Assembly (NCBI GenBank): GCA_963799365.1 | Contig: CAWCWV010000017.1 | Coordinates: 620,001 to 684,000, forward strand | Source of the DNA: Marinirhabdus sp963799365 | GTDB taxonomy: Bacteria > Bacteroidota > Bacteroidia > Flavobacteriales > Flavobacteriaceae | Length of the DNA stretch: 64,000 bases | Direction: 5' to 3' | Shown: in pieces, positions 51,703 through 60,329 of the stretch | How positions within the stretch are numbered: the stretch's first letter is position 1 | How the letters are laid out: every line of letters begins with the position of its first letter | Notes under the pieces: generated by a model | What the model was told of the DNA's origin: nothing | Databases searched by the model: none | Seen by the model: the letters and a program-made list of their open reading frames with translations, nothing else | Translations under genes and position numbers: made by a program

Positions 51703-52446
51703 CTAATTTTCTTCTAGAATAATTTCTACATCCAGTTCGTCAGGATTTTTCATATAGGCGAAAAATGGTTTCTGAAACGTCACTGTTTTTCCATCGCTTG
51801 AAATTTTCGCATCCGCTACCGATACACTTTTTATTTTTTTCGGAAATGTATATTTAATCGAATACATTGCGTCTTCCATAAAAGCCTCGATGGATTTCAG
51901 ACTATCGGACATTTTAGCAAAAGCCTGTGCGTCTTTTATGTAGGCGTCACGGGTAAACACATTATCCTTGTAGGTAAACTTTACCGCTGTTGGCTGCTCT
52001 TGAGATCCTTTTTTCTCTTTTGGATTTGCATTATCACCCATTGGAGAAACACTCAAACTCTCTGAAGCATTCAAACCTTCCATTAAATTGTTGGCTTCCG
52101 CAACCGACCTGAAATCTGTAAAAATCTCGTACTCCATTTGCTGTTTTTCAGGATCCATCAAGATTCTCATTTGGTAGTTTTCCAAAAGTTTTAAGCGCGC
52201 TTGTTCTTCCCTAGATAGTGTTGCAATGCTGTCCTTCTTTTCTTCAAATAATTTTTTAAAAGATATTATACTGTCCATTTTCACCATAGTAGAGTCTCCT
52301 GTTGGCATCATCGCCATCATATCGCTCATATCCATTGTAAGACTCATACGGCCTGTACCGTCTTCATTTAGAATCATGGTTTCAGAAAATTGACAACTCA
52401 CCAACGCTAAGGCAAGTATACCAAGGAGAAATAATTTTTTAAACAT
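51703..52446 (-). CDS. Putative lipoprotein, uncharacterised
   Basis: 247 residues: MFKKLFLLGILALALVSCQF has a lipobox Cys. The mature protein starts with SETMILNEDGTGRMSLTMDMSDMM, a strand-rich motif found in Bacteroidota lipoproteins of unknown role, and a helical middle rich in Lys/Glu. It lies between the YqaE-type gene and lipB with almost no spacing. Confidence 0.75.
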   Translation of the reverse strand: MFKKLFLLGILALALVSCQFSETMILNEDGTGRMSLTMDMSDMMAMMPTGDSTMVKMDSIISFKKLFEEKKDSIATLSREEQARLKLLENYQMRILMDPEKQQMEYEIFTDFRSVAEANNLMEGLNASESLSVSPMGDNANPKEKKGSQEQPTAVKFTYKDNVFTRDAYIKDAQAFAKMSDSLKSIEAFMEDAMYSIKYTFPKKIKSVSVADAKISSDGKTVTFQKPFFAYMKNPDELDVEIILEEN

Positions 52447-52450
52447 GATA

Positions 52451-52609
52451 TCAGTTTTTAGGATTATTTAAAATAATAAGTGCTGCAATAACACCTGGAA
52501 TCCAGCCACAAAGAGTTAAAATTAACACTAGTACAATAGACCCACAGCCTTTGTCTAAAACAGCCAACGGAGGAAACAAGATAGATAACAATACACGCCA
52601 AATACTCAT
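52451..52609 (-). CDS. YqaE/Pmp3-family small membrane protein
   Basis: 52 residues, ATG at 52609, TGA at 52451. Two hydrophobic helices, FPPLAVLDKGCGSIVLVLI and LTLCGWIPGVIAALIIL, with the family hallmarks PPLAV and C-G-W-I-P-G-x-I-x-A. YqaE/Pmp3 proteins are small inner-membrane proteins often linked to salt or envelope stress. It starts the YqaE-lipoprotein-lipB unit and is 4 bp from the next gene. Confidence 0.9.
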   Translation of the reverse strand: MSIWRVLLSILFPPLAVLDKGCGSIVLVLILTLCGWIPGVIAALIILNNPKN

Positions 52610-52860
52610 AGTTGCAAAATTACGGATTTAAAATCAGTATGAGCTCATCTAGACTTCTTGTTTGGAAGCGGGAACTCTAGGTTTTGTAATCTAAAGAAAT
52701 AATTTTTCTTTGTATAGCCTAAGCTATGGAAATCTAAAATTGTTAAATTAAAGTCCAAAATTTATAATTCATAGGAAAAAGAATGAGTTCAGATGACTTC
52801 AATATCTGTCGGGCGAAAATTGTTTTGTTACATGAAAACTTGTCGCTATATTCGTTGTTG

Positions 52861-53919
52861 ATGAAACGCATTTATTTTCTTTTTATATTTATTTCATTAG
52901 GCAGCTTTACGAATGCTTCTGCACAGTATTTATTTGAAGGCACTGTGGACGTGCAATTTATTGAAGGTGAGGTATACCTTTCTGTGATTGAGGATTATAG
53001 AAAATTATCTGGTGTGTATCACGAACAGATTATTGCCAGAGTAAAACCCGATAGTCTGGGTAATTTTATGTTTGCAGGAAGCAACCTGCCAACCGAAAAC
53101 ATGATATACCGCATACACGCAGACACCTGCAAAGAAACAGACCAAAACCTATCTCATATCTCAGGGCATTGTAAAAACAGTGAAGAAATTATATTTGTGG
53201 CCAACAACCAAACTACCTTGGCACTTCCATTTTCTTTTGAACAGGAAATGTTCTGTAAAGTGGTTTCCAATAATGAAAAAGCAAAGACTTTTTTAAAGAT
53301 CGATTCACTTAAAAACGATATGCGCTTTGCTTTCTCCAACTACCGTAGCGAAGCCAACCGAAAATTAAATACCGAAAAATGGTTCAGTATTCTCCAAAAT
53401 TATGGAGCACAATTGCAGGAGCCTTTAGCTGAATTATATATCTATTCTTTTTTAAGCGACCGAAGAAGTATATTACACAGCTATTATCTAGCCGATTTAA
53501 AACAAAACCCTTATTACGACATCTTGCTGGAACGACTTAAAGGTCAATATCCAGATACCCAATACGCCAAGCAATACGAAGCCGAATTAAAAAGCGATCG
53601 GTTCTTAATTTCGGACAATGAACCTGAAAAAAAGCTGCCTTGGTGGTTCTATTTCATTGGTGGGATTTGCCTAGTTTCTATTCTTGGTAATTTCTATTTT
53701 TTCGGAAAAGTAAAAAAACAAAGAGCCGTTGCCGAAGGAAAAGCTGCTCTTACACAACAAGAGAACAATGTGCTGGAACTTATTCTTCAGCAAAAAAGCA
53801 ACAAAGAAATCGCCAATGAACTTTTTGTGAGTGTAAGTACTGTAAAAACTCATATTAACAGTATCTATAAAAAATTGGGCGTGTTTTCCAGGAATGAAGT
53901 GAAAATGCTCTATACTTAA
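52861..53919 (+). CDS. Membrane-anchored LuxR-type transcription regulator
   Basis: About 352 residues from the ATG at 52861, which begins a signal peptide (MKRIYFLFIFISLGSFTNAS, AQ); the in-frame ATG at 52783 would bury it. A periplasmic domain of ~235 residues is followed by one membrane helix (WWFYFIGGICLVSILGNFYFF, about 260-281). The C-terminus is a LuxR HTH (LTQQENNVLELILQQKSNKEIANELFVSVSTVKTHINSIYKKL). This is a one-component sensor that carries a signal across the inner membrane directly to DNA. The target is unknown. Confidence 0.85.
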   Translation: MKRIYFLFIFISLGSFTNASAQYLFEGTVDVQFIEGEVYLSVIEDYRKLSGVYHEQIIARVKPDSLGNFMFAGSNLPTENMIYRIHADTCKETDQNLSHISGHCKNSEEIIFVANNQTTLALPFSFEQEMFCKVVSNNEKAKTFLKIDSLKNDMRFAFSNYRSEANRKLNTEKWFSILQNYGAQLQEPLAELYIYSFLSDRRSILHSYYLADLKQNPYYDILLERLKGQYPDTQYAKQYEAELKSDRFLISDNEPEKKLPWWFYFIGGICLVSILGNFYFFGKVKKQRAVAEGKAALTQQENNVLELILQQKSNKEIANELFVSVSTVKTHINSIYKKLGVFSRNEVKMLYT

Positions 53920-54063
53920 ATTTTAAATTCCAGATTACTCCTCGCTATTCGCGATAGCACCCTAGCCGCTCCTAGCTACTATCTATTTCCCCCCAGGTCT
54001 AGTCCTCTTTTAGAACGTACTAATGCCTCATTTTTCCCGTTAGTTATTTCACTTTTGAAGAAA

Positions 54064-54083
54064 TAATCAAAATAGTTTGATTA
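54064..54083. promoter_or_regulatory. Inverted repeat before the DUF1573 gene
   Basis: TAATCAAA-ATAG-TTTGATTA is a perfect 8-bp inverted repeat 21 bp upstream of the ATG at 54105. It could be an operator or a leader hairpin. The spacer before it (53941-53995) also contains a small GCTAT-TCGCG-ATAGC hairpin. Confidence 0.4.
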
Positions 54084-54104
54084 ATAATCTTTTAAACATG
54101 CATT

Positions 54105-54533
54105 ATGAAATTAAAAATGAACCAAGTAATTAGAGGAGCATTGGTATGTTTCTTTTTATTCGCAACCGTAGTAGTAGGGCACGCACAATTAGCACTAGAA
54201 AAAGTTGAAACAAAAATCGCCATCATAGATTTTGATGTTGAAGTACTGGATTATGGTACAATTGCTCAAAACAGCGACGGTACACGCACCATTTCCTTTA
54301 CAAATACTGGGGATGCTCCCTTAGTAATTACTGATGTTAAATCAACCTGCGGTTGTACAGTTCCTACTTATTCTAAAACGCCTGTTATGCCTAATGAGAG
54401 TGGAGAGATTATAGTGAATTATAAAACTTCAAAAATTGGAGCATTTCATAAAAAAATTACGGTTTTCTCCAATGCCACCGAAACTTCTAAGATAATTAGT
54501 ATTAAAGGGGAAGTGGTTCAAGGAAGTAAATAA
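54105..54533 (+). CDS. DUF1573 exported protein
   Basis: 142 residues with a signal peptide ending GHAQ. FDYGTIAQNSDGTRTISFTNTGDAPLVI-like sequence and the SACGCT-like motif STCGCTVP define the DUF1573 Ig-like beta-sandwich found in many Bacteroidota. The function is unknown. A terminator follows at 54560. Confidence 0.88.
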   Translation: MKLKMNQVIRGALVCFFLFATVVVGHAQLALEKVETKIAIIDFDVEVLDYGTIAQNSDGTRTISFTNTGDAPLVITDVKSTCGCTVPTYSKTPVMPNESGEIIVNYKTSKIGAFHKKITVFSNATETSKIISIKGEVVQGSK

Positions 54534-54559
54534 CTACTTCATATTAAATATAACCAAGA

Positions 54560-54591
54560 CCTTTTCTGTTAAATAATGGAAAAGGTTTTTT
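54560..54591 (+). terminator. DUF1573 gene terminator
   Basis: CCTTTTC (54560-54566) pairs with GAAAAGG (54579-54585), followed by a T-run. Confidence 0.8.
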
Positions 54592-54655
54592 ATGTTGTTC
54601 CGATTGATAGATTAAATTTTACCCTTCTTTTAAGAGTTAAAAGTCTCAAATAGGC

Positions 54656-54663
54656 TAATTTTG
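54656..54663 (+). promoter_or_regulatory. lysS promoter -7 box
   Basis: TAATTTTG is a perfect -7 box 18 bp before the ATG at 54682. It overlaps the TTG at 54661, which is therefore not the lysS start. A matching -33 TTG is not obvious. Confidence 0.55.
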
Positions 54664-54681
54664 CACCTTAAAATTTACCCA

Positions 54682-56370
54682 ATGCAACTTTCTGAACTTG
54701 AAATCATACGACGCGAAAAACTGGCCCAATTACGCGAAATGGGCATCAATCCCTATCCTGCCGATTTATTTCCGGTAAACACTACTTCAGCAGCTATTAA
54801 AAAACAATTTGAAGCAGGTAAGAAAGTAATTATTGCTGGAAGATTAATGCGTAAGAACATACAGGGAAAAGCTTCCTTTGCTCAATTACAAGATGCTGAA
54901 GGTGTTATTCAGGTATATTTTAACCGGGATGAAATTTGTACAGGAGAAGATAAAACTATGTATAACCAGGTGTTCAAAAAACTATTGGACATTGGCGATT
55001 TTATAGGTATTGAAGGCGAGCTTTTTGAAACTCAGGTTGGAGAAAAAACCGTAATGGTCAAAGCATATAAAATCTTATCGAAAGCCCTTAGACCTCTACC
55101 CCAACCAAAAGTAGATGCAGAAGGCCAAATACACGATGCTTTTACAGATCCAGAACAACGCTACCGCCAACGCTATGTAGATTTGGTTGTAAACCCCCAC
55201 GTGAAAGAGGTTTTTATAAAACGCACCAAGTTGTTCAATGCCATGCGCACCTTCTTTAACGACCGCGGTTATTTTGAAGTGGAAACACCAATTTTACAGC
55301 CTATTCCTGGTGGTGCAGCTGCGAAACCTTTCAAAACACACCATAACAGTTTGGACATTCCGCTATATATGCGAATTGCAAACGAATTATACTTAAAAAG
55401 ACTTATTGTTGGCGGATTTGACGGGGTCTATGAGTTTTCTAAAAACTTTCGTAACGAAGGGATGGACCGCACCCATAACCCAGAATTTACCGCCATGGAA
55501 ATTTATGTAGCCTATAAGGACTACAACTGGATGATGGATTTCTGTGAGCAATTGTTAGAATTTTGTGCTTTGCAAGTGAATGGAACTACCGAAGCTACTT
55601 TTGGAGCACATACCATAAATTTTAAAGCACCCTACGCACGTGTAACAATGGCTGAAAGTATCCAGCATTTTACAGGATTTGATATTACAGGAAAAACTGA
55701 AGATGAAATTAGAGAGGCAGCCAAAGGAATGGATGTTGATGTAGATGCTAGTATGGGGAAAGGAAAGCTAATTGATGAAATTTTTGGGGAGAAATGTGAA
55801 GGAAATTATATTCAGCCCACCTTTATAACCGACTATCCAAAGGAAATGAGCCCGTTGTGTAAAGAGCATCGTGAAAATCCGGAATTGACCGAACGTTTTG
55901 AATTGATGGTTTGCGGAAAAGAAATCGCAAATGCATATAGTGAGTTAAACGACCCCATAGACCAGCGCGAACGTTTTGAAGCACAGTTAAAACTGGCTGA
56001 CCGCGGTGATGATGAAGCGATGTTTATTGATAACGACTTTATCCGCGCCTTGGAATACGGAATGCCCCCAACCTCAGGAATGGGAATTGGGATGGATAGA
56101 TTGATCATGTATTTAACCAACAATCCGTCTATTCAAGAAGTCTTGTTCTTCCCACAAATGAGACCAGAGCGCAAAGCAATAGCACTTACAGATGATACAA
56201 AAGCGGTTTTAGCATTGCTTAAAAAAGGTGGAACTATAGAACTCGACACCTTAAAAGAGCAAGCTGGATTGTCTAACAAAAAATGGGACAAAGCAGTGAA
56301 GGAATTGACTAAAAACAGTTTAGCAAAGGTGGATAATACTAATAGTGGCTTATTTATAATCGCCCTGTAG
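54682..56370 (+). CDS. lysS: Lysyl-tRNA synthetase (class II)
   Basis: 562 residues from the ATG at 54682. An OB-fold anticodon-binding domain (about 50-150) precedes the class II core: motif 1 FFNDRGYFEVETPILQPIPGG, motif 2 FRNEGMDRTHNPEFTAMEIY and motif 3 SGMGIGMDRLIMYL. About 65 extra residues follow (KAVLALLKKGGTIELDTLKE ... LAKVDNTNSGLFIIAL), resembling a small winged-helix extension that I associate with Bacteroidota LysRS. Confidence 0.96.
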   Translation: MQLSELEIIRREKLAQLREMGINPYPADLFPVNTTSAAIKKQFEAGKKVIIAGRLMRKNIQGKASFAQLQDAEGVIQVYFNRDEICTGEDKTMYNQVFKKLLDIGDFIGIEGELFETQVGEKTVMVKAYKILSKALRPLPQPKVDAEGQIHDAFTDPEQRYRQRYVDLVVNPHVKEVFIKRTKLFNAMRTFFNDRGYFEVETPILQPIPGGAAAKPFKTHHNSLDIPLYMRIANELYLKRLIVGGFDGVYEFSKNFRNEGMDRTHNPEFTAMEIYVAYKDYNWMMDFCEQLLEFCALQVNGTTEATFGAHTINFKAPYARVTMAESIQHFTGFDITGKTEDEIREAAKGMDVDVDASMGKGKLIDEIFGEKCEGNYIQPTFITDYPKEMSPLCKEHRENPELTERFELMVCGKEIANAYSELNDPIDQRERFEAQLKLADRGDDEAMFIDNDFIRALEYGMPPTSGMGIGMDRLIMYLTNNPSIQEVLFFPQMRPERKAIALTDDTKAVLALLKKGGTIELDTLKEQAGLSNKKWDKAVKELTKNSLAKVDNTNSGLFIIAL

Positions 56371-56462
56371 CTATTTCTTCAATATAAAATATTGACCACT
56401 CCACATTTAAGGTATCGAGGTTTTTCATTTTCAATTGGACACCCTACACTTACAAATTTTGT

Positions 56463-56470
56463 TACTTTTG
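56463..56470 (+). promoter_or_regulatory. -7 box of the 56492 gene
   Basis: TACTTTTG is a perfect TAnnTTTG box 21 bp before the ATG. The nearest upstream TTG (56435) is about 25 nt away, longer than usual. Confidence 0.5.
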
Positions 56471-56491
56471 CCCTTCACGTAAAAATCAATC

Positions 56492-57085
56492 ATGAGAAAA
56501 TTACTTTTCACCAGCATCATGCTGCTATGTTCAATTGCCTTGTTGGCACAAAAAGGGGATGTTCTAGAAGGTTCTTGGGAATCTTTAAAGAATACTTCAA
56601 CATTCGATTTGGAGTTTGACTACTCCAATGTACAAATTCCGGATTTTGACACGGAAGAAGATTACATCAAACAAAAAATGAAAGATAAAGAGGCTGATGA
56701 ACCAGGAACAGGAGAAGCCTGGAAGGAAGCTTGGTTTGGAGATAGACAAGCGCATTTTGAACCAAAATTTGTAGAATCCTTTAACAAGCGAGGGGATGAA
56801 AAAGTGGGTAAAGATTTTAATGATGCCGGATATATAATGAAAGTGACAACTACTAGGCAATATAATGGCTGGAATGTAGGTGTTATGCGAAAATCTGCTA
56901 GAATTGATGCAACCATTTCAGTATTTAAGAAAGGAGAAACTAAACCATTACTTAGTGTAGCCTACGAAGATGTAAAAGGTGGCGATGCAATGGGGTACGA
57001 CTTTGCTACACATACACGAGTTGCTGAAGGTTATGCAAAGCTGGCAAAATCTTTCGCCAAAGATTTGAAGAAAAAAGCGAAGTAA
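56492..57085 (+). CDS. Exported protein, uncharacterised
   Basis: 197 residues with a signal peptide (MRKLLFTSIMLLCSIALLAQ). The mature part reads EFDYSNVQIPDFDTEEDYI, a Lys/Glu-rich loop and VTTTRQYNGWNVGVMRKSARIDATISVF, a mixed alpha/beta domain similar in feel to DUF4410-type exported proteins. I cannot name the family. It is monocistronic and convergent with the GDYXXLXY gene. Confidence 0.75.
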   Translation: MRKLLFTSIMLLCSIALLAQKGDVLEGSWESLKNTSTFDLEFDYSNVQIPDFDTEEDYIKQKMKDKEADEPGTGEAWKEAWFGDRQAHFEPKFVESFNKRGDEKVGKDFNDAGYIMKVTTTRQYNGWNVGVMRKSARIDATISVFKKGETKPLLSVAYEDVKGGDAMGYDFATHTRVAEGYAKLAKSFAKDLKKKAK

Positions 57086-57136
57086 TAAAAAAACGGCCCC
57101 CTCCTCCAAGGCAGCCGCTTCATTATCATTAAAACA

Positions 57137-57159
57137 AACGCTGGCTATTTGCCGGCGTT
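57137..57159 (-). terminator. Terminator overlapping the end of the GDYXXLXY gene
   Basis: AACGCTGGC-TATTT-GCCGGCGTT forms a 9-bp stem with one G-T pair. On the minus strand it is followed by TTTGTTTT, and it includes the last codons and TAG stop of the gene at 57145. Confidence 0.7.
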
Positions 57160-57729
57160 TTTCTTTAGCTCGGTTTCAACATATTCTTTTATGGGCATGT
57201 TGTTTACAAATACATTTTCCAGCACCGCGACATCGTTTTTTACATATACTAATCCGTAACAATTGGCCAACAAACTATCCCTATTGGCTTGATTTACCAA
57301 TTTTTCAGCGGGGAGGGCTTTACTTTCTTCCACATAAAAACGATTAAAATGCAGGTTGAAATAAACGGTATCTGTTTCTATGTACGAATTATGTGCAGTT
57401 GCAAGTATATAGTCCTGTTCCGTTTCAAGCTTTACCTTACTTGCCTTGGTAGCTTTTGCAAAACCTTCGGCATCCTCTTCTATATACACATATACCTGAT
57501 CTTCCCACTTAATTGTTGCAGTACCCACCAAAGGAGCTTTGTCCATTTCGTAACGTAGCGAAATATACTTCCCACGTAGGGGGTCGTTTGGATCTATGGG
57601 GCTGGTCCTAAACTTATAGGGGGTTCCTTCGGTTAATGCATTTTCTTGATCTAAGATCATCTTACCCGGCACAAACCATTGCGCTATTACCATGAGTGCA
57701 AAGGCACCAATTATGAGCAACTTATTCAT
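57145..57729 (-). CDS. GDYXXLXY domain protein
   Basis: 194 residues: one N-terminal membrane anchor (LLIIGAFALMVIAQWFVPG) and a periplasmic domain whose DPLRGKYISLRYEM matches the GDYXXLXY motif. This family is typically encoded next to DUF2157 membrane proteins, as here (8-bp overlap with the gene upstream). Function unknown. Confidence 0.88.
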   Translation of the reverse strand: MNKLLIIGAFALMVIAQWFVPGKMILDQENALTEGTPYKFRTSPIDPNDPLRGKYISLRYEMDKAPLVGTATIKWEDQVYVYIEEDAEGFAKATKASKVKLETEQDYILATAHNSYIETDTVYFNLHFNRFYVEESKALPAEKLVNQANRDSLLANCYGLVYVKNDVAVLENVFVNNMPIKEYVETELKKNAGK

Positions 57730-58996
57730 GAGCTTTTGTTTTTAATTGTTTTTTATACATAAAATAATTGGCACCAAAGAAGCCTGCGCCAATGACTATA
57801 AATAGTAATCCGCGTACTACGAAGGAAATTTCAGTATCAAAAAATCTACAGGTGATGAGCGCGGTAATGATGAGCAGTCCATAGTTTAAAACACTGAACT
57901 TCTCCTCTCGTGAACCAATAGTTACGGCGAATAAACCCAATATCAATATAAGTATGTTAGTAAGTATCGAAGCGATTTCAGGCTGGAAAAATCCGAAGAA
58001 GTACAATCCTCCAAACACCAAAAATGCAAACTGAAACAGGTTAAATGGCTTCAACCTGTTCTTTGTGAACAAGCAGCTAATAACACCCAATGCAGCTATT
58101 GCTACTACTACCGTAATAGTACTATCGTTGTCAGAAATATAATGGGGTATAAAATCGTCCCATACATATTTAAAACTAGCGATGAGCAATGAAATAATTG
58201 TTCCTAGGGATCCATTAATCAAATACCCATTGCGACGTAGCTTCTGGTTTTCAAAATAAGGGAGCTTTCCGATATTGTAAAACAAACCGAACAAACACAC
58301 ATACGTCAACAACCCGAAACTAAAACCACTATTTAAAAGGGCGCCCAAGAGAAAAATGAAACTTAAGGGCACTATCCAATGGAATATACCCGTGATATTT
58401 CCATTTGGATTACTTTTCAGCAAAGAAATGTAGTGCGGAATTACTCCTAACAAAGCTAGTAAGGCAAAATACGGTGACTCGTTTATAGCATACCCAATCA
58501 TACACCCGTAGCTTATAATCAAAATGATGTATAATAAAGCTGTTGCGTGTGATTTCAGTAAATAAATAAGTGGTGCCGAGAGTATAATCCAGGTAAGTAA
58601 ATACGAATGTATCTCGCCAGGAATATTATAAATCTGGCTCACTAGCGAAATACTAACACCAATGCCAAAGAATAAAAAAGTACCCGCTGTCTCCCGCCAG
58701 GCTGCACTTTTCATTTTAAACAGCGCAAAAGTTGCCAGAAATTGCCCAAACACTAGCGGTGTAAATGCCCAGATAGTTTTGGTCGTTCGGCTAAAATCGT
58801 CCCAATTGTGCGCTAGAATAAGGATAATTCCTAATCCAGTTAATATAGATCCCAACACCCCAAAAACCACAAACAAGCGGTTGGGCTGGTCTGTTTTTTG
58901 AGTTGCATAATACCGCCAGATGTCTTGCTGTATTTTTGGTGTAATTACGTCTGCATTCACCAGCTCGTTTAGGTCTTTTTCTATTTTTGAGTTCAT
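57722..58996 (-). CDS. DUF2157 multi-pass membrane protein
   Basis: 424 residues. An N-terminal soluble DUF2157 segment (residues 1-60, LNELVNADVITPKIQQDIWRYY) precedes about ten to twelve membrane helices. The pair with the GDYXXLXY protein suggests that the two form an inner-membrane complex; its role is not known. It overlaps both neighbours (4 bp upstream, 8 bp downstream), so the genes are translationally coupled. Confidence 0.88.
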   Translation of the reverse strand: MNSKIEKDLNELVNADVITPKIQQDIWRYYATQKTDQPNRLFVVFGVLGSILTGLGIILILAHNWDDFSRTTKTIWAFTPLVFGQFLATFALFKMKSAAWRETAGTFLFFGIGVSISLVSQIYNIPGEIHSYLLTWIILSAPLIYLLKSHATALLYIILIISYGCMIGYAINESPYFALLALLGVIPHYISLLKSNPNGNITGIFHWIVPLSFIFLLGALLNSGFSFGLLTYVCLFGLFYNIGKLPYFENQKLRRNGYLINGSLGTIISLLIASFKYVWDDFIPHYISDNDSTITVVVAIAALGVISCLFTKNRLKPFNLFQFAFLVFGGLYFFGFFQPEIASILTNILILILGLFAVTIGSREEKFSVLNYGLLIITALITCRFFDTEISFVVRGLLFIVIGAGFFGANYFMYKKQLKTKAHE

Positions 58997-59628
58997 TGGC
59001 TCACAGTTTTAGTTATATCTGAAATTCTTTTATATGTCTTTCTATATTTATAATTTCTACCGTCAAACATAACAATAAGGACTCCTCCCGATCTATGCTC
59101 ACCTACATCAAAGATTAAATTTCGATCGGCGTCGACGGTTAAGCGAATACGTTTTACTTCAATAAACCCTAGAATATACGGCAGTAGCATTATTTGAAAG
59201 TTCTTGTTTTTTAGCTTTACATACCCATCTTTGGTTATTTTAGTTTTAAGGGTTCGCTGCCAAAATATGGAATCATTTCTAATATAATCAACCTGGAGTA
59301 CTTTAGGGTTTTTCATGATGAGCTTAAAGGCATACTCGCTCGTGCTATCCAACTTTACGGTATCCTTGAATAGTTTTCTATCTATTTCCTTAAAAAAATT
59401 CAGATTATATTTCCATCTCCTTCCTATACTATGCATGCTATCTTCCCGTATGCTGGAAATAGCATACCTGCCGTTTAGTTGACTAAAGTTCGTTTTATTC
59501 AACCTAGTAGGGTTTTCTACATTTTTGTTGAATGGAGCACAACTTGTAAATGCTCCAAAAGCAACACTCAAAAAGAGTAGCCTGAAAATCCAGACTACTC
59601 TTTTATTTGTGTTAAACAACTTATTCAT
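58993..59628 (-). CDS. Putative lipoprotein, uncharacterised
   Basis: About 211 residues from the ATG at 59628 (MNKLFNTNKRVVWIFRLLFL...), ending its export signal with the lipobox FTSC. An upstream in-frame ATG would overlap the YiaA gene strongly. The mature region holds short strands (GRYAISSIREDS, KIYRKTYKRI-like end). No family is recognised. It overlaps the YiaA gene by 8 bp and DUF2157 by 4 bp. Confidence 0.75.
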   Translation of the reverse strand: MNKLFNTNKRVVWIFRLLFLSVAFGAFTSCAPFNKNVENPTRLNKTNFSQLNGRYAISSIREDSMHSIGRRWKYNLNFFKEIDRKLFKDTVKLDSTSEYAFKLIMKNPKVLQVDYIRNDSIFWQRTLKTKITKDGYVKLKNKNFQIMLLPYILGFIEVKRIRLTVDADRNLIFDVGEHRSGGVLIVMFDGRNYKYRKTYKRISDITKTVSQ

Positions 59629-60130
59629 CGTCCAATGTTTTAGTTTCAAGAAACTTAATGTCCCGCGTGTTTTTCTGAACGGCAACTGCCGCAAATAAAC
59701 TCAACAGAAAGCTCATTCCGTAGAAACCTTTTTCGCTCAGTTCTAGATTGGCATTCCACAAACCAATTATTAATAACAAGATAGAAGTGATGGTGGTAAA
59801 CCAACTGATTCCATAATATATATCGGTCACTGGTATGCCCTCCAGCCTGTCACGCACACTTTTTTGTACCGACACTACCGAGAATAAACCAAACAGTAGG
59901 ATGGTAAAATAGTATCCTTTTTCATTAAGTTCCATCCCAGCATTCCAAAGCCCGATGCAGTAGGAAACCATCCCAATAAAAAGGGCTGTCCACGCGGCAC
60001 CAATAAAAGCAGGTGTTGGTTTACAATTAAACTTTTCCCTATCCGACCCATAGGCGGAGTCTTTCTTTTTGGTGTTATCCACCAACGGTGCGTTTACCGG
60101 TTTCTTTTCTTTAAAATCTGAATATTCCAT
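59621..60130 (-). CDS. YiaA/YiaB-type inner-membrane protein
   Basis: 169 residues. Two copies of the two-helix YiaAB unit are visible: MVSYCIGLWNAGMELNEKGYYFTILLFGLFSVVSVQKSVRD and TSILLLIIGLWNANLELSEKGFYGMSFLLSLFAAVAVQKNTRD (quoted in parts; residues about 54-95 and 112-160). The function is unknown. It is the first gene of the four-gene overlapping operon. Confidence 0.9.
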   Translation of the reverse strand: MEYSDFKEKKPVNAPLVDNTKKKDSAYGSDREKFNCKPTPAFIGAAWTALFIGMVSYCIGLWNAGMELNEKGYYFTILLFGLFSVVSVQKSVRDRLEGIPVTDIYYGISWFTTITSILLLIIGLWNANLELSEKGFYGMSFLLSLFAAVAVQKNTRDIKFLETKTLDDE

Positions 60131-60329
60131 AATCTATTTGTTTTAATGATTATTATTTGACTACCGCACAAAGATGCGACTGGAACTACAGTAAACGAAC
60201 GCTACTATTTTAAAAAACTTATGATTAAAAAAGTAGTATATTTACTTTATAAGCATAAAATATAGTTAGTTTTTATTTATATGGTAATGCGATTAGACTG
60301 AACTATTTTTTTAATTTACTTACGATTAA

